5,675 nucleotides of DNA. Origin: Puniceicoccales bacterium. Its GTDB lineage: Bacteria > Verrucomicrobiota > Verrucomicrobiia > Opitutales > LL51. This document shows positions 1 through 5,650 of this stretch, piece after piece. The stretch lies in assembly GCA_031267435.1 (NCBI GenBank), contig JAIRZB010000097.1, positions 1 to 5,675 of the forward strand. The letters are read 5' to 3'. Numbering within the stretch: the first letter of the stretch is position 1; every line of letters begins with the position of its first letter. Below the pieces are notes generated by a model. That model did not search any database. It was not told where the DNA came from and saw only the letters and a list, made by a program, of their open reading frames with translations. The position numbers and the translations under genes are program-made.

Positions 1-49
<49 letters not shown>

Positions 50-108
50 ATTAAGATATTCGAAGCTTCTATTAAACACTATCAAAGTCAAGCATATTTT
101 TTAATTTT

Positions 109-1161
109 TTATTTTTTTCTTAGAATCAAATTTTTCACCCTTTTGGCCACTAAATACCCGGTAACTTTTTCCGCAATGACTGCCTTTCTTTCCAAATTAT
201 GATCGACACAAATTACATAGTCGCAGCCCGCTTCCAATGCACTAACGGCCCGTTCCCATAATTCCCCTTCTAGTGCCTTCATCACAATACAATCGGATAC
301 AATTTTCCCTTGAAAGTTAAACTCTTCCCGGATCATTGAAATAATTTTCGGCGATTGTGTGGCACAGTGCTCGGCATCAATCTCCCGATACATGACATGC
401 GCAATCATGACCCAAAAAAGATCTTTGCTGATGCCATTACCGTATAACCCATTGATGACATCCTCGAAAATTTTAAAATCACTCCCCCTAAGATCGGACA
501 ATGATTTTTCTACCACCGGAAGCCCTTTGTGACTATCGCCTACCACGCTACCGTGGCCAGGACAATGCTTCAATACGGACACTATACCTTCGGCCGCGGC
601 CTGCTTCACCCAACTTACTGCCAAGCAATACACCATATTTGGGTCGGTCCCGAAACTGCGATCCCCGATAAAGGAAGGAATGCCATCAAATAGTAAATCA
701 CAAACCGGAGCACAGTTAACATTGATGCCGAATTTCAATAAATCGCCATCGATGGAACGCACACTTTGGCGAAGTGCTTCACATTTTTTCCCTATGCTTT
801 CCTTCCCTGCTGTAAACGTTCCCGCCGCAGGAGCTCTGTAACAATTTGCGCCTTGAAGGTGTTGCACGCGCCCACCTTCCTGATCAATTAAAATATAGGG
901 AGAATAGCGACGAATCTCATCGCAAAGCCGAATTAATTTTTCCCCATTAACATTGCCTTGTTCATCGCATTCAAAATTCCATTCGGACAAAATTATTCCA
1001 ATGGGACGATATTTTTCCATGAATGCTACCTCATTGGCGGTCAATTCCTTTCCCGAAACGGCAAAAATAACGGGCAAGTGCTCCGGCTCTGGAACTATGG
1101 ATGTGCGTAAAATAGCAGCAAGGTAAAAAATTATAGGCAACAGAATGCTTCTAATATGCAT
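109..1161 (-). CDS. nagZ: Glycoside hydrolase family 3, NagZ-type beta-N-acetylhexosaminidase
   Basis: NagZ enzymes remove GlcNAc from GlcNAc-anhydroMurNAc(-peptide) during peptidoglycan recycling. The 350 residues match a single-domain GH3 TIM barrel of usual NagZ length. Visible motifs are IDQEGGRVQ (92-100), NCAPVCDL (149-156), IGDRSFG (165-171), the K198-H199 motif followed by PGHG, the Asp209-Ser-His211 dyad that acts as general acid/base in NagZ, AHVMY (254-258), and VSDCIVMKA (288-296) with Asp290 as predicted nucleophile. Two usual residues differ: KHF is KHC and SDD is SDC. The ATG start at 1161 adds about 28 residues before the first barrel strand (PVIFAV, 30-35), including a hydrophobic run at 5-18. 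The next in-frame Met is residue 48, inside the domain; TTG at codon 8 is the only near alternative. No good Shine-Dalgarno is seen (a GAG about 11 bases upstream). It lies between two tRNA genes on the same strand. Family assignment is secure; substrate and location are inferred. Confidence 0.88.
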   Translation of the reverse strand: MHIRSILLPIIFYLAAILRTSIVPEPEHLPVIFAVSGKELTANEVAFMEKYRPIGIILSEWNFECDEQGNVNGEKLIRLCDEIRRYSPYILIDQEGGRVQHLQGANCYRAPAAGTFTAGKESIGKKCEALRQSVRSIDGDLLKFGINVNCAPVCDLLFDGIPSFIGDRSFGTDPNMVYCLAVSWVKQAAAEGIVSVLKHCPGHGSVVGDSHKGLPVVEKSLSDLRGSDFKIFEDVINGLYGNGISKDLFWVMIAHVMYREIDAEHCATQSPKIISMIREEFNFQGKIVSDCIVMKALEGELWERAVSALEAGCDYVICVDHNLERKAVIAEKVTGYLVAKRVKNLILRKK

Positions 1162-1235
1162 TTCATGATAGGACTCGATTTATGATGAAAAAAGTCAAGC
1201 AAAAACAAAGTAATGTTTTAAAGCAATAAAATTTT

Positions 1236-1322
1236 TGGTGCCCAGAGAGGGGGTCGAACCCTCACTCCCTCGCGGGAATCGGATTTTGAGTCCGACGCGT
1301 CTGCCGATTCCGCCATCTGGGC
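1236..1322 (-). tRNA. tRNA-Leu (CAA), complete, CCA encoded
   Basis: Read on the minus strand this folds as a class II tRNA. Acceptor GCCCAGA pairs with TCTGGGC. The anticodon stem TCGGA/TCCGA holds loop CTCAAAA with anticodon CAA at 1278-1276, which reads UUG. A long variable arm (TCCC-GCGA-GGGA) is typical of tRNA-Leu, and the T arm is GAGGG-TTCGACC-CCCTC. Discriminator A at 1239 is the leucine identity base, and CCA is encoded at 1238-1236. The gene body without CCA is 1239-1322. The next gene on this strand, the NagZ-like gene, starts 74 bases downstream with no terminator hairpin visible between, so read-through is possible. Confidence 0.96.
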
Positions 1323-1335
1323 AGATAATATCCAT

Positions 1336-1363
1336 AGAATTAAGGTAAATATGCAAATGTCAA
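1336..1363 (-). promoter_or_regulatory. Candidate sigma70-type promoter of tRNA-Leu
   Basis: On the minus strand a perfect TTGACA lies at 1363-1358. A 16-base spacer then leads to AATTCT at 1341-1336, which keeps the A at position 2 and the T at position 6 of a -10 box but is otherwise poor. Transcription would begin near 1329, about 7 bases before the mature tRNA, a plausible leader length. The -35 match is exact and well placed; the -10 assignment is uncertain. Confidence 0.4.
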
Positions 1364-1468
1364 TGAATTATTTATTTTTCTATGACTTCCCCATACCTCT
1401 CCCATGAAACACTCCCTTTTTCCCGCATAAATCAACTCCAATCGAAAACTCACCATTGATTGCTTTAC

Positions 1469-1490
1469 CATAATTTTTGGAAAAATTATG
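1469..1490. promoter_or_regulatory. AT-rich 22-base palindrome in the divergent intergenic gap
   Basis: CATAATTTTT and AAAAATTATG are exact reverse complements separated by GG, giving a perfect 10-base inverted repeat. It lies 64 bases before the GTG start of the lipoprotein gene and about 145 bases upstream of tRNA-Leu. The symmetry and position suit a dimeric regulator's operator. As RNA the stem would be almost all A:U and weak, and no T run follows it, so a terminator is less likely. The rest of the 1323-1554 gap shows no convincing gene; only the -35/-10 candidate upstream of tRNA-Leu stands out. No clear promoter for the lipoprotein gene was found. Operator function is inference. Confidence 0.4.
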
Positions 1491-1554
1491 TATTTGGAAG
1501 AAAAAGATTAAATGTTGCTTGAAATTTTTCTTTTCTTAGAAAACTTACTTCCTT

Positions 1555-1956
1555 GTGCGATATTTGAATTTTATTATTTTGGGGATTTCCTTCTTCTTTT
1601 CAGGATGTTCTAGTACTTTTTCGGGGAATACGACTGAACATTCCGAAGCTAAAAAACTTTCCGCTAATTCGGATACCCCAGCAAAGGTTCGTCCCTACGC
1701 CTATAGTGGCACGTTGAAACTCTATGATGCCCCATTTTGGCGGTGGCCGTTTTCCCATCCCGACTACGGCTATTGTATTACCGATGAAAAGGGGACCATG
1801 GCAGCATTTTTAGACATTTCCGATCTCGCAATGGGAACTTCTTTGGTAAATTTTATCGATAAAACGGTCACCATTAGCGGCCAAATTGCTCCCCATAAAC
1901 ATCACGGCGCCATCGTCATCAATGCAAGGTATATTACCGATATGACGAGCTTTTAA
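1555..1956 (+). CDS. Small lipoprotein of unknown function, possible OB-fold
   Basis: I do not recognise this 133-residue protein as a named family. It begins with a lipoprotein signal peptide: Arg2, a hydrophobic run at 4-15, then Phe-Ser-Gly-Cys with Cys18 as the predicted lipidated residue. Ser19 at +2 would allow outer-membrane sorting by the enterobacterial rule. Residues 19-47 are a polar Ser/Thr/Lys-rich linker. Residues 48-131 look like a small beta-rich domain: SGTLKLY, a conserved-looking DAPFWRWPF segment, YGYCITDEKG, MAAFLDISD, a short helix, KTVTISGQI and AIVINARYITD. This strand order resembles an OB-fold, by inspection only. The start is GTG: the in-frame stop at 1537-1539 leaves no earlier codon, and a later start would lose the signal peptide. 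No Shine-Dalgarno precedes it. It ends 18 bases before the OleA-like gene, probably as first gene of the operon. Confidence 0.8.
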   Translation: MRYLNFIILGISFFFSGCSSTFSGNTTEHSEAKKLSANSDTPAKVRPYAYSGTLKLYDAPFWRWPFSHPDYGYCITDEKGTMAAFLDISDLAMGTSLVNFIDKTVTISGQIAPHKHHGAIVINARYITDMTSF

Positions 1957-1974
1957 CGCCATGAATTTAATGCC

Positions 1975-3030
1975 ATGAATTTTTCTTTCTCCCACGTTGC
2001 CATCGAATCGATCGCCCATGTTTTGCCACCAATTGTGGTCACATCGGATGAAATTGAGCAACGGTTGGGCGCACTCTATGAACGACTTCACCTACCATTC
2101 GGTCGCCTCGAATTGATGACGGGTATTCGGGAACGGCGCATGTGGCATGGTACCATTCCTTCTTCCCAGACCTGTACGGAAGCCGCCCAAAATGTTTTGG
2201 AACAAACTTCGATTCTCCAAAATGATATCGATTTACTCATTCATGCTTCCGTTTGTCGCGACCGGCTAGAACCGGCGACGGCGGCCTACATTCATCGTAA
2301 TTTACAGCTTTCAAATCATACACTGTTTTTCGATTTATCGAATGCTTGCCTAGGATTCTTGAGTGCAATGACAATGGTGGCGTCGATGATTGAGACAAGG
2401 CAAATTCGTTCGGCCCTAATCGTTTCAGGGGAAAATGGTAAGCCGCTGCTCGACCATACATTCGCACTGCTCCAAAATAATAACACCATTACCCGGCAAA
2501 CAATAAAGTCCTATTTCGCTAATCTGACGATCGGATCCGGAGCGGTGGCGGCATTGCTTTGCCACGAATCTTTGGTTGAAAATCAAACGAAAATATTGAA
2601 ATTAAAGGCCGTTTCGGCACTTTCTGACTCGAGCGGCTGCACCCTATGCCAAGGCGACATAACCATCGATCATGGGTTGGCAATGCAAACGGATTCGGAA
2701 GCACTACTGAAACTCGGTATTCAACTCGCTCAAAATAATTGGCAGCAATTTTTAAATTACATTCAGCTCTCCAATAAGGATATTGCACACACGATTTGCC
2801 ATCAGGTCGGCCAACGCCATCGATCATTGCTGTATCAAGCCCTGGGACTCGATTTGGAAAAAGATTTTTCAACATTTCCATTTCTCGGCAATACGGGATC
2901 CGTTGCACTCCCTCTAACCCTATCGTCCGCCATCGAGAAAAATATTATCCATGGCCAAACCGCCCTGCTCGGTATCGGTAGTGGTATAAGTTCGCTTATG
3001 ATGCTTCTAGAAATCGTTTCAAAAATATAA
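1975..3030 (+). CDS. OleA-like thiolase (FabH/KAS III superfamily)
   Basis: OleA joins two fatty acyl thioesters by a non-decarboxylative Claisen condensation, the first step towards long-chain olefins or ketones; KAS III relatives instead start fatty acid synthesis. The 351 residues show the full thiolase-fold active site: Cys125 in SNACLGF, His276 in CHQVGQRH and Asn306 in FLGNTGSVALP. Glu99 in RDRLEPATA sits 26 residues before the Cys, the place of the OleA catalytic base (Glu117/Cys143 in Xanthomonas OleA, from memory). The His-Asn spacing of 30 also matches. The N-terminus (HVAIESIAHVLPP, then a Thr-Ser-Asp-Glu-Ile motif), GIRERRMW (50-57) and the C-terminal LLGIGSGISS favour OleA over FabH. 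ATG 1975 is the only in-frame start here; ATGs at 1961 and 1970 are in another frame. No Shine-Dalgarno is visible. No oleB, oleC or oleD occurs in the window, so the product is open. Confidence 0.82.
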   Translation: MNFSFSHVAIESIAHVLPPIVVTSDEIEQRLGALYERLHLPFGRLELMTGIRERRMWHGTIPSSQTCTEAAQNVLEQTSILQNDIDLLIHASVCRDRLEPATAAYIHRNLQLSNHTLFFDLSNACLGFLSAMTMVASMIETRQIRSALIVSGENGKPLLDHTFALLQNNNTITRQTIKSYFANLTIGSGAVAALLCHESLVENQTKILKLKAVSALSDSSGCTLCQGDITIDHGLAMQTDSEALLKLGIQLAQNNWQQFLNYIQLSNKDIAHTICHQVGQRHRSLLYQALGLDLEKDFSTFPFLGNTGSVALPLTLSSAIEKNIIHGQTALLGIGSGISSLMMLLEIVSKI

Positions 3031-3093
3031 ATTTTTGTCATTCTACAATATGCAATTGATATTCCTCGTAAAAACATAGAACGAAAACGCGGT

Positions 3094-4473
3094 ATGTGGA
3101 TTTATTTTTTAGGCATTGGCGGGACAGCAATGGGAAATTTGGCAATTTTACTGCAATCGCTGGGCTATGAAATTTGTGGTAGTGACCAAAAAATTTACCC
3201 GCCCATGTCGGATCTCCTCGAAAAAAATAAAATTAACATCTACGATGGCTATTCCGCACAACGCCTCGAAAAACTTAGCCCCGATCTCGTCGTCATTGGC
3301 AATACCATCTCAAGGGGGAACGAAGAGGTCGAATGGTTACTCGATTGTAAAAAAATTCCCTATTGTTCTCTCCCGGAATTGATTCACAAAAAAATAATCG
3401 GTAATCGGGATGCGATTGCTGTCACCGGAACCCATGGCAAAACAACTACAACCACACTCCTTGCCTACTTGCTTTCGCTCAATCGCTGCGATCCAGGTTA
3501 TTTCATCGGTGGCGTTCCAATCAATTTTCCATCCGGGGCTTGCTACGGAAAAGACAATTCTCCATTGATCATCGAGGGTGACGAATACGATTCCGCATTC
3601 TTCGATAAACGTAGCAAATTTATTCACTACTTGCCCAAAATATTGGTTATGAATAACATCGAGTTCGATCACCTCGATATTTTTCACGATCTACGCGATA
3701 TTCAGCGGACGTTTTTGCACCTTATTAAACTCGTTCCCTCAAGTGGCTGTATCGTAGCCAATGGCGATTCTATGACCATCCGTGAATTATTGCCCGTTCC
3801 CTGGACAAAAACTATCTTTGTCGGTAAAAGCAATGATAATGATTTTATCATCGGTAATGAAGAATTAACACCCCGGGACTCAACGTTTACCCTCTCCGAT
3901 AAAAATACGACTACGATGATTCGAAGTCCGCTTTTCGGTATCCATAATGTGCGCAACGTGGCAATGGCTGCCGTCGCAGCATGGCAATACATGGGACGGA
4001 ACTTAAACATCGATTTGAGCCATTTCAAGGGTATTAAAAAACGCCAGGAAATTATTTTTAATGATCAAAATACGGTAATTATCGAAGACTTTGCCCATCA
4101 TCCAACGGCGATTGCGGAGACGATTCATGCCATTAGACAGGCATTCCCAAACCATCGACTCATTACCGCCTTCGAACCACGTAGCCATACGGCGTGCTCC
4201 AACTATTTCCAGGAGGGTTTTATCGAATCTTTTATGGGAAGCGATGAAGTTTATATCGCCGAAGTTTATAAAAATAAAACCCAACGGCTCGATACCTGTA
4301 AATTAGCACGGGATATTCGCTATTGCTATGCGCAAGCGCTTAATGTCGATACCATTAAAACGACTTTCCTAAAAAAAATTAACCACGAAAAACAAGTTTT
4401 TCTTTTCCTTTCCAACGGTGACTTTGCAAACATTGCACAATATTTAAAGAATAATTTAGGATTGCCTCGTTAA
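3094..4473 (+). CDS. mpl: Mpl: UDP-N-acetylmuramate:L-Ala-gamma-D-Glu-meso-DAP ligase
   Basis: Mpl uses ATP in the cytoplasm to attach recycled murein tripeptide directly to UDP-MurNAc, bypassing MurC, MurD and MurE. The 459 residues fit the family length and three-domain Mur ligase plan. The N-terminal Rossmann motif is FLGIGGTAMG (5-14), followed by GSD (29-31) and YPPMS (35-39). The P-loop is GTHGKTTTT (112-120). Then come GGVPINF (139-145), EGDEYDSAFFDKRSKF (161-176), NNIEFDHLDIF (187-197), HNVRNVA (284-290), DFAHHPTAI (332-340), FEPRSHT (360-366) and LSNGDF (439-444). YPPMS, FFDKRSKF and the EFDHLDIF form separate Mpl from MurC. The first motif is GIGGTAMG where Escherichia coli Mpl has GICGTFMG (from memory). 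It follows the OleA-like gene by 63 bases and precedes fbaB by 26. No Shine-Dalgarno is seen. Several A6-A8 runs lie in the coding sequence without breaking the frame. Confidence 0.93.
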   Translation: MWIYFLGIGGTAMGNLAILLQSLGYEICGSDQKIYPPMSDLLEKNKINIYDGYSAQRLEKLSPDLVVIGNTISRGNEEVEWLLDCKKIPYCSLPELIHKKIIGNRDAIAVTGTHGKTTTTTLLAYLLSLNRCDPGYFIGGVPINFPSGACYGKDNSPLIIEGDEYDSAFFDKRSKFIHYLPKILVMNNIEFDHLDIFHDLRDIQRTFLHLIKLVPSSGCIVANGDSMTIRELLPVPWTKTIFVGKSNDNDFIIGNEELTPRDSTFTLSDKNTTTMIRSPLFGIHNVRNVAMAAVAAWQYMGRNLNIDLSHFKGIKKRQEIIFNDQNTVIIEDFAHHPTAIAETIHAIRQAFPNHRLITAFEPRSHTACSNYFQEGFIESFMGSDEVYIAEVYKNKTQRLDTCKLARDIRYCYAQALNVDTIKTTFLKKINHEKQVFLFLSNGDFANIAQYLKNNLGLPR

Positions 4474-4499
4474 AAAATCAGAATAATATTCACGCTTAT

Positions 4500-5549
4500 A
4501 TGAATAAGCGTATTCAGGATTTCATCACCCACGATAAAGATAAACTGATCGAACATCGATGTCAAACAATTTCTAAAGAGACATTACACCTTCCCGGAGT
4601 AGACTTTATCGATCGAGTTTTTGTCCATACGGATCGTTCCCAACGCGTCCTCAATAATTTTGCATGGATCGCACACAAAGGACGGCTTGCTGGAACGGGA
4701 TATATGTCAATTTTACCCGTGGACCAGGGCATAGAGCATTCGGCAGCGGCAAGTTTTGCGCCGAATCCAATCTATTTCGATCCAGAAAATATTATTAAAC
4801 TCGCCATCGAAGGCGGTTGCAATGCGGTGGCATCGACGCTCGGTGTTCTAGGGAGTTTAAGCCGGAAATATGCCCATAAAATTCCCTTCGTCGTTAAACT
4901 AAACCATAACGAGCTATTAACCTGTCCCAATAAATTTGATCAAATTTATTTTGCCCGGGTAAAGCAGGCCTATGAGATGGGAGCGGCGGCCATTGGCGCA
5001 ACGATTTATTTTGGTTCAGAGGAATCCACTCGCCAAATTCAGGAAACAAGTACAGCGTTTCAGTTAGCCCATGAGCTAGGATTAGTAACGATTCTATGGT
5101 GTTACCTGCGCAATCCGAGCTTCAAAGCAGATCAGGATTATCACACAGCGGCAGATCTAACGGGTCAGGCTAATCACCTCGGCGTAACCATCGAGGCAGA
5201 CATTATTAAACAGAAATTACCAACAAATAACGGCGGATTTAAGGCGGTAAATTTCAGCAAAACCCATGAAAAAGTTTATAGCGAATTGACCACAAATCAT
5301 CCCATCGATCTGACACGCTATCAGGTCGCAAACTGCTACATGGGACGCATGGGTCTAATTAGTTCCGGAGGGGCCTCCGGCCAGGATGACTTTAACGAAG
5401 CAATTCAAACGGCAATTATTAATAAGCGCGCCGGAGGGTCCGGTTTAATTTGTGGCCGTAAAGCATTTCAACGTTCCATGCAAGACGGTGTCGAACTACT
5501 CAATACAATCCAAGACGTTTACCTGGAACCATCGATTATAAGTGCATAA
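4500..5549 (+). CDS. fbaB: Class I fructose-bisphosphate aldolase (FbaB/DhnA type)
   Basis: This cytoplasmic enzyme reversibly splits fructose 1,6-bisphosphate into glyceraldehyde 3-phosphate and dihydroxyacetone phosphate through a Schiff-base lysine, without metal. The 349 residues align along their whole length with Escherichia coli FbaB as I remember it. Matching segments include LPGVDFIDRV (31-40), GRLAGTGYMSILPVDQGIEH (61-80), IPFVVKLNHNE (128-138), IGATIYFGSEES (165-176), the DLTGQANHL segment (219-227), ADIIKQK (233-239), ANCYMGRMGLISSGGASG (277-294) and NKRAGG (308-313). Asp75 and Tyr170 fit known active-site positions, and Lys237 is the likely Schiff-base residue by analogy with other DhnA-family enzymes. 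The frame is intact. The ATG lies 26 bases after the mpl stop, with an AT-rich leader and no Shine-Dalgarno, suggesting co-transcription. A hairpin follows the stop within four bases. Family assignment is very secure; a metabolic tie to its neighbours is not evident. Confidence 0.96.
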   Translation: MNKRIQDFITHDKDKLIEHRCQTISKETLHLPGVDFIDRVFVHTDRSQRVLNNFAWIAHKGRLAGTGYMSILPVDQGIEHSAAASFAPNPIYFDPENIIKLAIEGGCNAVASTLGVLGSLSRKYAHKIPFVVKLNHNELLTCPNKFDQIYFARVKQAYEMGAAAIGATIYFGSEESTRQIQETSTAFQLAHELGLVTILWCYLRNPSFKADQDYHTAADLTGQANHLGVTIEADIIKQKLPTNNGGFKAVNFSKTHEKVYSELTTNHPIDLTRYQVANCYMGRMGLISSGGASGQDDFNEAIQTAIINKRAGGSGLICGRKAFQRSMQDGVELLNTIQDVYLEPSIISA

Positions 5550-5552
5550 TCT

Positions 5553-5573
5553 CCAGAGGGCTCCGCCCTCTGG
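5553..5573 (+). terminator. Hairpin directly after fbaB, possible terminator without U tract
   Basis: CCAGAGGGC and GCCCTCTGG are exact reverse complements around a TCC loop, giving a 9-bp GC-rich stem that starts three bases after the fbaB stop codon. Its position fits the end of the plus-strand operon. No T run follows (the next bases are ACTCCCG), so it is not a classical intrinsic terminator. It could act as an RNA 3'-end stabiliser or be part of a dispersed repeat. The structure is certain; the role is not. Confidence 0.45.
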
Positions 5574-5580
5574 ACTCCCG

Positions 5581-5601
5581 CAAGGAGTCACGGACTCCTT
5601 G
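5581..5601. repeat. Second 21-base inverted repeat (9-bp stem, 3-base loop)
   Basis: CAAGGAGTC and GACTCCTTG are exact reverse complements around loop ACG. The geometry, a 9-bp stem and 3-base loop in 21 bases, equals that of the hairpin at 5553-5573, which ends seven bases earlier. GGAGTC in the left arm can alternatively pair with GACTCC at 5573-5578. No T run follows. Confidence 0.6.
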
Positions 5602-5610
5602 ACCTCGGTA

Positions 5611-5650
5611 TGCGGCCAAGCCATGCGAAATTTCGCATGGTTTGGCCGCA
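5611..5650. repeat. 40-base near-perfect palindrome
   Basis: Two 20-base arms meet at the centre 5630/5631 (core GCGAAATTTCGC) and are reverse complements except at one pair, G5620 against T5641, which is a G:U wobble in RNA of the plus strand. It would form a very stable long hairpin or, in DNA, a cruciform. A short competing stem, GGCCG (5644-5648) with CGGCC (5653-5657), overlaps its right end. The GC-rich bases up to 5675 show no gene. It may be a palindromic repeat unit, a strong terminator or a protein-binding site. Confidence 0.65.

Noticed and set aside
1165..1198. Possible promoter for the nagZ-like gene (TTGACT at 1198-1193, TATCAT at 1170-1165)
   Set aside because: The 22-base spacer is too long for a normal sigma70 promoter, and no better -10 lies at 16-18 bases.
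1351..1407. Short plus-strand open frame of 18 codons in the divergent gap
   Set aside because: It is short, has no ribosome-binding signal, overlaps the tRNA-Leu promoter candidate and shows nothing beyond chance.
1810..2091. Minus-strand open frame of 93 codons across the lipoprotein/OleA-like junction
   Set aside because: It is antisense to two convincing genes, has no recognisable motif and no upstream signal.
2519..2908. Minus-strand open frame of 129 codons inside the OleA-like gene
   Set aside because: It lies wholly antisense to a gene with all active-site motifs; its composition looks like a frame shadow.
3031..3093. Promoter or terminator between the OleA-like gene and mpl
   Set aside because: TACAAT at 3044-3049 resembles a -10 box but has no matching -35; only a weak five-base inverted repeat is present and no T-tailed hairpin.
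3337..3687. Minus-strand open frame of 116 codons inside mpl (and similar ones at 3702-4028 and 4003-4284)
   Set aside because: All are antisense to clear mpl motifs and show no family features of their own.
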